The position numbers were made by a program, and so were the translations under genes. Of a stretch of DNA of 64,000 bases, positions 26,121 to 41,100 are shown piece after piece. The stretch comes from Stenopsyche tienmushanensis (Eukaryota; Arthropoda; Insecta; Trichoptera; Stenopsychidae). The notes below the pieces were generated by a model. That model made no database searches and was not told the origin of the DNA. It saw only the letters and a list, made by a program, of their open reading frames with translations. Location of the stretch: contig WACJ01000349.1 of the NCBI GenBank assembly GCA_008973525.1, forward strand, positions 186,001 to 250,000. The letters run 5' to 3'. How positions within the stretch are numbered: position 1 is the stretch's first letter; the number at the start of each line of letters is the position of its first letter.

Positions 26121-29100
26121 CTGAAAATCAACAAACATTACATTAATTATAAATCGACAACGAAATACGCATTATAGATTGACGACTAACTTTTCCGGGG
26201 GCGGCGGCGGTTCTACGTTTCTCGGCATTGCAGTTCGTCTGATAATGATCCGGCTGAGCGGGCACCAACGGCAGCGCCAATTGGAATATTCTATGCGAGC
26301 CGACGTCTTGCGATATCGGAGGTGCCATATTCGGATTGAAATTCTGCGCCAACAACACCGGCAATCTATGGAACGACGTCATAGACGCGTTCGGTATTAT
26401 TTCCTGATTGTTATCGCGCGATACAAATCTGAGCCGTCCGTCCAAAATATTTTCAATCGTGACTTCCACGGATCGCGTCGACTGTAAATCTTGCAACAGC
26501 GTGGGAAGCGGGAAATTCGGGAAAACTTGTTGAACCTATAAAAACGCATATTTAATACGGCGTTAAATTCGATGCGATCGAGATTGAAACGCGTCTTACC
26601 TGTCGAGCCATGGCATCCAATTGCGAATTCGTCACCTCGGCCCTCATCGAATGCGTCACTTCGACGGAAAAACTCGGAAGCCAAGACACATAACGGGATC
26701 CTATAAACGTATAAATTTGATATAAAATCAATTCAATATAAATACCATTAAATATATAATCATTTACCATCAAAATGAAAGAAGTGATTGGGCAGCCGAT
26801 TGAGTCCGCTGGCGTTGTTTGCTGGCGTCGGAGGCCACAAAGAAAGTCGCAATCGACAAGTTGGACACGACGTATCTTGTTGCAACCACAGCGACAAGCA
26901 AGAACTATCGGACGTTATCAAAATACATTATTTTTAATCAAAATACATTATTGGCGCGTCTCACGTCTATTTACAACAAGTCTAAGATGAAAGCGTATAC
27001 AAACTTGTGGAATAGATGTGCACACGGTAATTTCCTAGCCGTCTCCAATTTTTCCCAACAAATAGCACAATCGTCCGAGTATTCTTCCAATTCTTCAGGT
27101 GATGCCATTGGGTAACTGAAGCATATAAAAAACATTATTATTAATAATTATATAAAGCATTTGTATGCAATTCGTATAGCATCCATATGGAAATTAACAA
27201 TAATGGAATTAAGATATTTGTTATATAGCATAGAAATGAAACCTACTTTATAGACGTTGCAATTCATAATTTAAATAATATAATATGTATAAAATCTGAT
27301 TGTTTTTATATTCATAAATTCTATCACTGATTGTTAAGATGTTCTTTTGAAGAATGATTTACATTAGGGATTTCAGACGGGGTCTATAGTGTTCCAGGGG
27401 TAAATTTTATTCTTCTCTTTTTAAACTAATAAACTAAAAAATGACTGATATAAATACATTTTTTTTGTCTTTACACAATAATGTCACAAATAGGATCATT
27501 TTTATACTTATTGTATTAGAAATATAAACATGTGTTTAAGAATGAAGAGCTTTGAAGCGTTGCTCGCAGCATATGCGGGCATACTCATCAAAGGCTCAAC
27601 ACGAAAAAGATACTCGAAATGTTTCATTTTTTGTGATAAATATGACAATTACAAATGGTTCTCGTGTAATATGAGTGGATGTTTACTTCTGTCTGCATAT
27701 AATTATGCAAGTGCCTTAATCGAACCGATTGTTTCACGCTCTGGTTGCGCACTTTACAAATGCGTGAACTTGTGAAATGCATTTTGAGCGCATGCAAAGA
27801 AAACAAACGGGCCTTACGTTCTTTCCATGTGGTTGAGAACCCATAAATAGCTCCGGTGCTTCTTGAAACGCCGTTGAATCTCATTGAATAGGTAACGCAG
27901 CTGCATACAAATGACGAGTGATGCCATGGACAAAAATATGTTGCTCCACAGCAGCATGTGCAGGTGGTGCATGAAGTCGACGACCAGGGCGGTCAGTTCG
28001 AAGGTGAGCTCCGTGTAGTAGACGGCGGGGGTCCTGATGTCGCGCGTCGAAGGATTGGCGCCGGGAACAGGCGACGGGGGCCCCGGGGCTCCTCCCGTGT
28101 CGCGCCCTCCCCTCGCTTCCAGGACGTGCATGAAGTACCGGAATATCACGTGCAGCGTGCGGATGCTCAACAGGATGCACTGAAAACAATCATTATATAA
28201 CGTTAAATTTTGAAGAATGTAATAGGCCTTAATCCTGCATTGGACTAAATGTGGTTATCATATGATGATGATAATTATAAATTTCCAGTCTGATATAAAG
28301 ATTTATTTTGTTTATCAGTTTTGGATTTTCTATTTTCTACACCTGCCTCATTTCGACCTTTATCAATGAGCGATTAAAATCATAAACATGTTCCGTCGTT
28401 CATCGCAGCCGACTCGTGAATCGGGACCATTTTTACGGATTGCGCCGCGATCGATCACGCATCGTACCGAGACCAAATCTAAATGCTGTTACAAGAAGGG
28501 CGTTAGAAAGATCTTAACTAGTATCATCGACTGAATAGGGAATGAAATATATAACAAAAAAGGTTCAAAGATAATAATAATCTAATACATAAAAATGAAT
28601 CTCTGTTTGTTCGTATGTAATGCGGTGCCATATTTTTCATCAGATTGCGATAAAATTTCGTCCATTTATTGCTAAAGATTGCGCCAGTAACATAGGCATA
28701 GTCTAATATATAAAAATTAATGTTTGTTTGTCCGTATTAAATGCGCTGCCATACCATTCATCCGATTGCAATAAAACTTTGTCAACTTATTGTTTATACT
28801 TGCGGGAATAACATAGGCATAGTAAATATATTGTTTGTGTATGCAATTCGTTATGCGAGACGTGGCATTGCAACGCATGCCGGGTAATCACTAGTTAGTT
28901 ATAAATATAATAATATACAGGTGGGGGCAGAAGGAGTTGCTGCCTTCAGTCTCAGAAAAAATATAAGAGAAGACAAAGCGAAACATAATTTAAAACTGTT
29001 CACGAATAGAACAAATATTGTAAACACTGGTTGGACATTGTAAACTCAACACCTTGTTAGGTTTGATAATAGTCAATTTAAAGCAATGGCGGAATTCGGC

Positions 29101-32100
29101 TCTCGAAATCAGAGGGGCCTATTAAATACAGGGGGGGGGGGCAGCAAATACAAGTTTGGAGGCCTTCCAGGGATATGGGATCCTCCACTGACCCCAGCTG
29201 TTTATTGACCTCGCTATTCGGGGCCATGTCAGCCCGCACAATAAAAGTGCACGCTATCGAGGTCGTAAAAATCCCCAGGAATGCGTTTTTTCCCAATTTT
29301 TTACAGATAGCCAACAAAGTTGGAGGGATTCCGTGTCCAACCGGTCCAAACTCTGGACCGCCAACACAACGAAATAGCGCATTACGATCGGACGCCATGC
29401 CCGGACATGTCCACAGAACATCCATGAACGGATCTCCTCGCAGGGATAATTACATTAACAGAGCCGTATCTAGGGTATGAAGCGCCCGTGGCAAGTATCT
29501 AACTTAACCCCCCGTTCCTCCCGGATTTCCAATTATTTTTTTAATTCAATTAAGTTTTCTAATACTATTATAAATGCAATACATTAAATACCATTATAAA
29601 GTATGTTTTAAAATAATATACAAAGATAGTACAAAAGTACCCAACTTATCGTATTGATGGCGGTTACTGTTGTAAAAAAATACTATGATAGAAAGTATCT
29701 AGACGCTACGTTGCTTCCGTGATCGTACAGACCATAGAAAATACCACAAAAAGTCCTCAAAGAGGAGAGAGTGGCCATAAGGTTTGTATGCTCAATCGGT
29801 CCACTTTTCGGACCGCTGATATGACGAATGAGCGGTTCGCGATCGGATGCAATACTGAACATAACGATAACGAAGAAAAGCGGGATTAGATAACTTAGTA
29901 TATATAATAAAAACGGACAGAGTCAATCAGTGTTGGTTTATGTAAAGTAGAATGGTTGGGTAAAATAAAAACCGCGAGCAACTCTCAATCGGGTCGCTCG
30001 CTCGGAGACAGCAGAGACTGAGTGTTTTGCATGTTGAATTTGGAGAAAAACAGAGACGGAGAGAATATATTGCGAAACGACCGAATATTGTGTGCTATCA
30101 ACGGTGTTTATTTATTTAAATACAAGCTTCATACACGCTGAGACGGTCCTGACAGATAAATGGATTTGTACGACGATAAGTGGCGGACAAGCAAATATAG
30201 TAATCTAAGTTTATGATGATTTTAAATTAGCTCACTACTCAAGGGTCTAAACGAGTCCCCGAGTCCCATGTAATTCTAGAGACATTCTTATTATCACCGT
30301 TTTTGTTAATGTTTATTAAAAATGTACATAAAAAAGTTTCACTATAGATACAAATAGTTGAACTCAATATTTCAAATCAATTAATAATGTAAGACATCGC
30401 TTTGCTAATCAATATTTCAGCATTTGTACGCTTGACGAATTTCGATTTATACTTCTTATAGTACATGAGGCAGTGATCGAAATTTTGTAGCCATTTCTAC
30501 AAAGCAAATTTTTGTTTCGGTCAGTGTTTGTGCAATGCAAATCGAGAAAACTACAGTCTATCAAGCTTTCAACGTGGCGGAGATTAATATCAATTTTCGA
30601 AACTTGAATAATTGTACATACCGGCATTAAATCGAAATCTACAAATCCACAAGTAGTTTACGTTAATTATTGTTAAATAAACGTCGTTCACTATCATATA
30701 ATGAGATACATCAGCGCAAAAAATATGATAATTATTAAAATACATATATTATAGCGATTATGCTACTCGTTGATGAGCGGAATATTAACATATGGCATTG
30801 CCAAATATGAATAAAAACATGCATGTCGATATGAGGAAACTCTAATGAGACATTTATTTTTTATGGCCGTGGCATTCAAGCCAAACCGCACTATTACATC
30901 GATTCTTTTTTATTTAAAAATGTTTTTTGTCACAAAAATGAGCTAGGTGTGTACCATTGATATGATTCTTGGTTTTCGTATAATTTGGTCGGACATTTGA
31001 TTGTAACGTGACAAAATATTTAAACGTGTATGGGTACCTTTATAGCACACTTTGCCATCGATGTACGATGGGACGCAAGACACTGCAAGTCTCTGCGTTA
31101 AAAGCTTTATACCCCATATAAAGTGAACCGGTACGCCGAGCCGGTTCGCTCCAAACCATTTCGAGCCCATGTCGATTAAAAAACCAAAGCGCATTCGAAG
31201 ATTCTGTTCAACGTCATCATCAGACCATGAAATCATGATAAAATGACATGCATCGAAGCAAGCTCAATTTATCGATTTATTTAAGCATATAAGGGATGCG
31301 AACAATGAAAGGAAGCATTCGAAAACATAATTTATTCACATCCATTATAACATCGAACCTATTGGAAACGACAACGGTCCTTGAAATAATTCTACAGAAA
31401 TGAGCGACAGGATGAATCCGCTTGGAGGTATCGGTCTGCTGGAGACCTTCGAAATATCATTCACCACGGAAGCATGCAATCGAATGAAATGCCGAGACAG
31501 CCTTGATCTTTTATATATATATATTTAGGATAAAAATATATAATTAATCTCTCTTGGATGCTGCTCTTCTGGCCGGTTGTCTTACAAAGATTTATGCTAG
31601 TACCATCCATTGATTATGCAATCGCCGTAGTGATAATTCTTCAGCATTAGGAGCGGATGTGCTTTCATGGCATTCAAATGAAAATAAAGAATATCTGCAT
31701 ATGACAGCTTGCAAAAACAGAAGCCATGCACAGCGAAGGATTCATTGACGTCACCCACAATGGTGAATTCTCCGAACAAACACATTTTTAAATATATATT
31801 TGGTATTGGATGAAATCCCAAATGGACGCGGATAAAGTGGCAGCATTGCCTTCGCGCAATTGCTACATTTCCTACCGCAATAACCTTGCCTTTGAATTTT
31901 CAATTCGCCCACAAGGCAAACAGGCCATGCTGACCAATTATGATCATCTCTCGAATTTATCCAACGAATGCCATATTTGTGTCAATGCTATAAAATCGAT
32001 CTCTAATCTCATGCACGCCAACGTTGACCAACGTGGACACAGTCCAGCAGTTCTGGTTGACGAAACGCGTTTAAATTTCATTGTTCGAAAATGGCGGCTT

Positions 32101-35100
32101 TGGAAAGATTGTCCATTTTATTCGGCTAAATAAATTTGCATGTAAAGTCACGAATTAAACGAGTCTCATATAAGAAATCCAATCCCGGATCCCGGACAGT
32201 TTTAGGTGCTCATGAATCCCGGGATTAATAAACGTAATCCTGAAAAATTTGGGATTTAAATTTTTATTCAATAGATATCGTACACCTCGCCAGCACGTCG
32301 AACGCTTCTAAATCAAGACATTCTAGCCGAAATTTGGACGCTTGGAAACAATGGCGTAACTACTAATTGGCGAGCTTAGGCGACGCCTAAGGGCAATAAC
32401 TGTCTAATCTATGTATAAATATATACAGTACATATATGTAATTCAAATTGTTATATTAATCTTTCCCTACCGGTGATGTATTTACTACACCTCGACTCTA
32501 ATAATGGGAATATCGATATGAAATATAATAGATACGGGGTTCAGAATTTTTGTATTCCTCCGTAATATAATTACGAATCACATCAAAGTATTATAGTATT
32601 TAAATATTCATCTGCAACGATGGAAATAAATAATTTGTCGGGAAATTGGGAATTTTTGCGAGTTTTAGTCCGGACCGCCCAAAATCTACTACGGATGCCG
32701 AAAATAATTGTCGTCTTACAGCTTCTCAGTTGATCGAAGAACTTCATAGATGTGTAATGCAGCAAGATAATGATCCCAAACATATTTTAAAAATCTGTAT
32801 CCATATTAGAATGCATCGTTTATATCAGGCATGGCCAACCCGCGGCCCGCCTGGAATATTTTTTCGGCCCGCGAGAATCATCACACTTTTAGAAAATATA
32901 TCTTTTTTATACTGGCCAAAGTAATCACAATTGAAAAGTAATTACGCTCATCACTTTCCATTGTTGAAAGAATTTAAGAAATCAAAATGTAACAATTACA
33001 TTAAATATGCAAAAGAAATAAGAAAACTTACAGCTGATTTTGAAAGCCGATTCAGTAATTTACAGTTAGACAAGCACAATAAAATTTTTGAAATATATTT
33101 ATCTCCTTTTCAAGTTGAATTTGAATCGATTCTAGAATATCTCCAAATATAAATGCTTAACCACCACCTAAAAATAAACTCAAATACCCTAACTGAGATC
33201 GATTTCCAAAAGCTAAGTGAAAGAGTGGAGAAACAAATATCGCACTAGTAAAATATTTTTTAATGAATTTATTTATATTTATGTATTTCTTATATTTAAT
33301 TTTTAGATTTACATATTTCTTTACAATGTAAATTGAGTATCAATATTATTATCTTATCTATGTTTATATTTAAAAATAATATTAAGAGGACCGGAAAGAA
33401 ATCAAAATTTTTAGGTATCTGATTTTCAGGGTCAGTTTGTGTCAAGACACCAACTGACCCTGAAAGAGTCAGTAGAGCAAATACATATTTTTTGATGCTA
33501 GTAGATCGTGGGGGTCGTGAATTTGCTATTTTTATTTATATTATTTGTTACCGTTGTTTATTAAGAATGTCAGGGCCAATAATCGACGAAGAACATTTAC
33601 GGCATTGTATTTTGTTCTTTTTTAACCGGGAAATGAAGGAGAAAGAAATAACAAAAACAATTACAGATACATATGGATAAGTGTTAAAACTTAATAAACG
33701 TCATAGATGAAAAAAAAATAGCGATAGAGATTTCAGGGTTGCCCCTAAAATAGAATGGTCTTTAAAATTGGATGATGACGTATTGACGTCATTAGTGGAA
33801 TCAGATCCTCGTCAAACCATTTCGAAATTATCGATTAAACTTGCCTGTCCATGGTTAATAGTACAGGAACATCTTCATCGCATTGGTAAAATTCAAAAAC
33901 AAGGAATTTGGGTTCCGCACACATTGATGCCAACTGCGTTGGGGCAACGAAGAACGATCTGTGCATCTCTTTTATCCAGGTAAGAAACAAACATCTTTTG
34001 GCGAAGAAAAATAACTTGTAACGAGAAGTGGGTTCTATGAAATAATTCTACCCGAAAAAACAATGGCTCTCCCCAGGTCAGTCGGCTGTTCCAATAGCAA
34101 AACCATATTTGACCTTAAAAAGTTCTTCTGTGTACTCTACTTTGAACTTTTAAAACCTAGTGAGACAATTACTGTAATGTTGTATTGCCAACAATTTGAG
34201 AAAATGAAAAATGAACTTCGAAAAAAAGTTCACTGTTAGTTAATAACAAACTGAGAATACTGTAACAGGATAATGCCCGACCACATTCCGCAAAAATCAT
34301 CCAAGAAATAATAATGCAACTTGGACTTGAACTTTTACCTCACCCCGACTATTCTCCTGATATCTCTCCTGCTCCCTCTGATTATCACCTTTTTAAATCA
34401 TTGTAGCACTCCCTTCAAAATAAAATTTTCATCACTTTTGACGATATGAAAATCCATTTTCAAAAGTTTTTCGATGAAAAACATTTTTTTTACAAGAATG
34501 GCATCGAAAATCTACCCAAAAGGTGAAAGGTTATAAAAAATGATGAAAAATTTTTTTTAAATAAAAGTTTTCTTTAAGGAATATTTTTTTGGATTTTTTT
34601 CGGTCCTCCTTATAGTAAACACAATAATAATAACCCATTATATTTCAACTTTTCACTCCAAAAAAATGTCTATAGTGTATCTAAATCTAATATGGGGATA
34701 TATAATTTTATATGCGGCTCGCGGAGTTATGATGCATTGTCAAAGTGGCCCGCAAGATCATTTGGGTTGGCCATGCCTGGTTTATATTGTGTCGAGAAAT
34801 ATAATATAAATCAGGAAAGTAACAATCTACCAAGCGAACATTGCGGACGTTAAAAACAATTCTCGAAACTTGAATAATTATACATACCAGCATCAAATTA
34901 AAATATACAAGGCTGATTTTTTATTTACAAATAGTTTACACTAATTATTGTTAAATAAAAGTCGTCTACTTTCAATACAAAGTGGCTAGGGCTTCAATGG
35001 ACGTGGCTAAAATTGTAGCGCGTGAACCTGATTAAAGTATTACAACTTTAACATATAAAATTATGAGCATAAGACACTTCCAAACGTGTTTGTTATCGGT

Positions 35101-38100
35101 AGTATATGGTACTTTGCATTTGAACGCAAATATGAACACTACCAAGATGCTGTTTTTCATTGACCCAGTCACTTGTTATGTCTTGATGTTTTAAATTCCA
35201 ATGTCAAAGTTATGTCCATGCCGCCAATCGTGATTTCTTTGATTTAATTAATGGATCAAGGAATAATTACCGCATTAGATAAATATTACAGAAACGATAT
35301 TGAATTGTTGAATAATATTTCAACTGAAATACACAACGTGGAATACAGTTTTTTTAAAATATAGAATAACCATTAAAATCCACTGAAATATGAATTCAAC
35401 GAAGAGCCCTTATACGGTCAACCATACGTCAATTTGTCGTTGACCCTTTCAAACCGGAGAACATACACGCTATGCTCTAATGCAAATTCACTGTTCTGTC
35501 AGCTCTGCCACAGCGTGTAACAAGCTTGATAATGAATTAAGTTCAATAAATTAACCTTATTAACACTGTAGATGGCACATAATATTCGTTAATTTCTTAA
35601 TGTTCAACTTACATGGCAATTGCTTTCTGTTGTTCAGCTTTTTTTTGCCTAATGACACCACTCCAGGACAGTAAAAGGGGAATAACAAAATTGATCAACG
35701 ATAAGAATGACGCGAATATCATAATTATCAAAACAAACGCCTGCTCTCAAGACAACACGCATAAAAATCTTTGTTGAATGAGCTTAATAGCTTATCCGAC
35801 AATAGCGATTTCAGTTAATTATACCTAAATTTTATCCGAAAATATTCAGTAGCCGTTTTATTTAAATGTATTAGTTGCTCAATCATTTTTACGACTTGCG
35901 AGAAAAACACATTAACTCCGAACAACGCGCGACATCAAACTAATATCGCAACGTAATTGAGACTTGCAGAGTTCGTATATTGCTTGTTCATGATCAATTT
36001 CCACTGTCCACTTTCAGCCTACGTCATACGGTTCGATCCACATAATTTCAGGCTCGTTCTCCATAAAAGCCATACTTCATATTTATAGGCATTTTTATAC
36101 GTTTTCTTAGCGCTGTTCAACGAACAAAACGACCTGATTTACGCGGTTTTTCATATTTTGGCAAATATGTATCCCTTTTCAATTATACACCGGGAGCAAC
36201 GTTTGTGCCTTCAGATAGAAGCGAGAAATCCAAAGGTTTTTGAAAATACCACAATGCCCAAATGTCAAGAACTAAAATAGCTACTTGTCGAATCGATATC
36301 TGGAACAGTTGCAAGTCGTAAAATATGCCACGCAATGAATCGACATTGTCATGAAGACATTTTCATCATCGCCGGCGACATTTTATCTCAATTTCGATGA
36401 CGTGGCTCAAAAAGTAATGCGAAATTATTGTGTAATTTATTTTGCGCATCGATGGATCATTATATCGTATCCATGAACCAGAACGATGTCATCAATGTCT
36501 TCGTTGAAGCAGAAAGCATTTCCTGTACTTTCTGCATATGTCGTCGTCAAATGTATAATTGGACGTCGAAAATTCGCTTTTAAACCGGATCCATAGCTGT
36601 GTTTCATTGATCAACTACGCGACATCTTCGCTTCTGCTAGTGAAAAACAAAGCATTATCTTAGCAGTTTATCTTGGAAATTATTACATACTTTTTATGCT
36701 TTGATATCATGACAATCGATAATTAGGGATGCGGCAGCCCTTCGTTGCTGAAAATGCCGAAATCATTTTCAACAGCACCTGTCAATCATTTTGATAAAGT
36801 ACCCTCTGTATAAAAATAATATTCAATATACCTTTTTTGTATGAATATTATATTTAAACGAACCATTGACAAACAAAAATACACGTCAACAATTATCCGG
36901 TAGATAATGAGTTACGAAGAGCAATAAGCAAGGCAATTAAAATCAAATTTATCCACATAATAGTTATTTCATACCATAATAGAACATTTTGAGGGCATTC
37001 GTATTTTTAAATAGTCTTTATAAACAAGAAAATAACAATTATTGATAAATTGAGCAGCAATTGGACATACAAACGTGAGGACCTGCTTAGGTCATGATTT
37101 AGACCGCAATAAACGCTGACAGCCGCTGGTGATTTTTTAAATTAAATATTAAGGGGAACAAAGACTAAAACACTAATGATGTTGTAAAAGTTCCAGAAAT
37201 TTAAATTGGGCAATAGAAGCTCAAGGGATGAACCGAAAGCCCTTGAATTTCGATAACGATGCATTAAAATCACCCGGCAAACAATCGAGGAGTAATCGCA
37301 AAGACTGAAAACTCCATGGATCACCGTGCAAACATATGGACACGTCCGGCCATGGTGTCCGATCGCGAGGCGCTCATTCGAAGTATCGGCGATCTGAAAG
37401 GCGGACCGGTTGGACACAGCAAACTTGTGGCCACTCCCTCATATTTTAGGGCATATATGGAGCTTTCTACGATCTCCATGATCACGAAAGCCCCCCAGAG
37501 GCTAATTTACATTAGCATCTGATCTGATGGAAATGTTGTTGATATTAAATGCATAAATTTTCACAAAAGGTGATCTAATATCAAGGCCTCACACGAAGTC
37601 TGTTGGAAATGATTAACTCTTTGATTGGTGAGTTAAATTTTGTTTTGAAGAAATTCTAATGAAAAATTGGTGTTTTTAAATCACAAAATAAAAATGTTTA
37701 ATCACTCATTTATTGGCAGTGCCAAAAATGCATACTCATCAAAGGCTTACTTTTGAAAGCGTAAGTTACAAACGAGGCAACGGTGAACCAACGCTATTAT
37801 AAACAAGTTATTGATAATTTATGATAAGGTTCATAAGAAACAGGTAAAACGGTACTTCATAAGGAAAATACACATACTTATTCGATACTTCCTCTGAAAA
37901 AAAAAAACACATTAAAACGCTTTGAACACCCTTTCTTAACTTCTTTAATTCCCTTAAATCCATGTCTACTATAAAATACCTTTTTCGCTAAAGGTTGGGG
38001 GTTATTTCCAGGACACCATTTTCGGGATACTTTGTAGTTTATAAATACATGTTGATTATTCACATAAAATTTTGTATTGGAAATGTACTCAATTTTATAA

Positions 38101-41100
38101 GCATACAGTCAACTCTTCTATAGCGTCGAGATAGGGACCACGCTATAAAAAGTTGTGCTCCAATACAAAATTTATACGTGTTTAGTTTGTTAGCAAGTGC
38201 AAGTGACTAATACGCGCGAGAGGGTATTGACATTACATATTTTATAAATTAAATGGACGCTATAGGAGGGTTGGCTATAGTTTCAATAAATCCACATAAG
38301 CCAACACATGTTTAAAAAAACGCGTAATAACCTATCAGTCGACGTCGACCCAAATATAGCGAAATTGGCTATAACGGTTAGTTTATTTGGTCCCGCGTAA
38401 TTGTCGGCCATTTTGTTCAGTCATAGTAAATTCTTCCGATAAAAAGATCGTCGCGCGCTCCCGCTAATCGACGACTGAGCGAGATTCGCGTGGTCATCCG
38501 TTTTTTTTTTAATTTGCAGAACAATACCACCGCACAAGTCTTCTTGGTGATATTGTGTCAGAAAAACTTGGTTACAAGAAGTTATATGCGAGATGGGTGA
38601 ATTTTTGTATCGTTTTGCACAGGAGGGACAAATTGAGACTGAACATTCAGCAATTGTCTTCCACTGCTCTTTTGAACCTCCGAAAAACAATAGGCGCAGA
38701 GCATCCAGGTGACCACCCTTTCACTCTGCGCCCTCCAAAGGAGGCGAGGAACGAAGAATAACGGTTTTAGAAGTTCCCTTCTTTATGGTACTCCTTTTGT
38801 AGGTGGTTGATGTCACCTTTTGCACAGAGTCTTCCTGCTTCCTCTGTAATCGGTAGCTCCACATTCAACTCATGTTGGTTGGGCTGCCCCAGCAGCATTT
38901 GATGAGCAAACCGACGAGTCTCCTTTCATCCATCTCTACTCTACATCATTAATACAGGGTTTCGACTGTTACCCACATGCCTAGGGTTGAACCGCAGAGG
39001 TGGTTATATGAGTGAGCATCATAGAGCGAAACTCCCATCCGAAACAGGATGGAGAAGCTTTTCTGGACTCTATCATGACAGGGATAAGATGTGGGTGTGC
39101 CACTACACAAAATGATCCAAAAAGAACTAGGAGCAGATTAATATATTTGTGAAAAATCATGTAAATCTAATATATAAAAATGAATCTCTCTTTGTTCGTA
39201 TGTAATACGGTGCCATATTTTTCATCAGATTGGGATAAAATTTCGTCCACTTATTGCTAAGGATTGCGCCAGTAACATAGGCATAGTCTTATATATGAAA
39301 ATTAATGTTTGTTTGTCCGTATTTAATGCGCTTCCATACTGTTCATCTGATTGAACTTTGTCAACTTACAAATACAAACATTTTTCGATTCAGGGATCTT
39401 TTACACCCGATAATTGATATACCCCGTGAAGAACAACCATAAGCAAATAAAAGTACAAATTACAACAATAAAAAAGAAAGTTTTATCAATGACGATTAAT
39501 GGATTAATGACTACAGACATTAGCGATATTATTTTCTCCATTTTACGCAATAAACAATATCAAGAATAGAAGAATTGACCTTCTCTCGTGTTTATATAAC
39601 ACAGGCGACCGACAAACTCAGACGTGAAATTATGTGACATGTAACAGTACAATGACACGCCGTCAAACTATCATTTTGATTACAAAGCACAGGATGAAGG
39701 CTTTCCATACCGATTTGTCACATCGCGTATAATCAAAACCAAAACCAAACGAAGCTATAAACTCGACAATGGGTTCTAATTTCAACGTATCAAATATAGG
39801 AGTCTAAATTAAGCTCGTGCATTTGTGAGCTTTCAGCGAAGCCGTTAGGCGTCGCCGCCTGCGCAATTTACAAAATGGCGGAACAAATTTGTGCATTTTA
39901 AAAGATTTGACGCCGTACTAGGTCAAAAAGTGCATTTTAAATGAGCATTTTATTTAAATAAATGCTTTCGATTATCGCATGCGAGTCTCACGGACGAATT
40001 TACATTCTAATAGAGAAAAGGGTTGTTTTTCTTCGAGAGTGCATTAATGATGAAATATTTGCACATTTGTCAACAAAAGGCTTTTTGTTCGTTAAATTGA
40101 GCATGTATAAGTAAAAATATTCATTCTAATAATGGCGGTCATTGGCGGTCAAATATTAGCGGTCAATACAATACGATTCAGGTTTGTTAGAATTTGAAAT
40201 GTTGTTTTTGATATTTAAAAATATTACGAAATGATATTTACACAAAATCATACAGGCGTTTGTTAAGTCTTTCCAAATCAAGAATCCGATGTGAATAAAT
40301 TAATGAATACCTCAGCAGCCATGAAAGCGAAGATGTTGAAGCCTCCTCCATAATAAGCAACGGCACCACAGAGCATCAGCAGAACTACAGCCATCGACAG
40401 AACTACTCCCAGGAGACCGGCCAACTTTGCTCCAGCCCATCCACCGGAGCTCGAAGAAAACGACAACTGCAAATAAAATTTGATTATTAAAATAAACTCC
40501 AATTGCTTTATTCAGATCTTGTTAGCGTAATTGAATATGAAGACAAACTAAATTTAAGCGCTAAATGACAAAAAACAAATTATTAATAACCAATGAATAG
40601 TGCAAAAACGAAGAAGAATATTTTTGAGCGCGCAGACAGGTTTCTTCGCGATTTTGTGTTATAAAAATTCAAGGAAATCATTGAAATTCTATAACAATTC
40701 ATTGAATTTTAATCGCCATGCTTGAAATAAATTAAAAATGTTAAATATTAAAATTTCCAAAAAATAATGATGATGACATAGTTTCATATGAAGATTCGGA
40801 TTAAAAGTTAGTCAAAGATCGATCGTAATTGAGATTCTGTGCAATATTTTGTATGTAAATTGACAAAGATGTAGTCTTTAATTGATTTGAACCCATTGAT
40901 GAGTAATCGCGCATATATGCGACCGGATTCAAGTGATTTTACATGAATCGACACTGATTTTAAGTTGAGTTGTCTGATTCCTATTTTCTTCATTATCGCT
41001 TGGGCTGACCCAACCGGCATGAGCCTGCAATAAAACAAAGACAACAATATTTTCGACCGGTTGTAAAATTCAAACACCCGATCCTTTTCGAACAATTTAG

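Larger units (their letters stand above)
32826..34779. mobile_element. hAT transposon, decayed, with 8-bp target duplication
   Basis: Termini CAGGCATGGCCAACCC and its inverted match; target duplication GTTTATAT at 32818-32825 and 34780-34787. The left part encodes a transposase remnant at 32931-33152 (+) with FPLLKEFKKSKC, IKYAKEIRKL and ESRFSNLQLDKHNKIFEIY, resembling the GTF2IRD2/EPM2AIP1-like hAT transposases. A mariner fills its middle. Confidence 0.9.
32660..35055 (+). mobile_element. Tc1-like element (copy 2), interrupted by a hAT that itself carries a mariner
   Basis: The left part (32660-32825) encodes a decayed Tc1 helix-turn-helix region; its GGACCGCCCAAAATCTAC is shared with other copies. 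The right part (34780-35055) matches 46130-46290 (GTGGCTAGGGCTT, GACGTGGCTAAA). The 1954-bp hAT lies between. Confidence 0.75.

Noticed and set aside
26179..26487. 102-codon ORF on the plus strand
   Set aside because: It is the complement of the AMFR CUE exon, which has clear homology and splice sites on the minus strand.
27881..28200. Long open frames on both strands at this position
   Set aside because: Shadows of AMFR visible exon 3, caused by its GC-rich insert.
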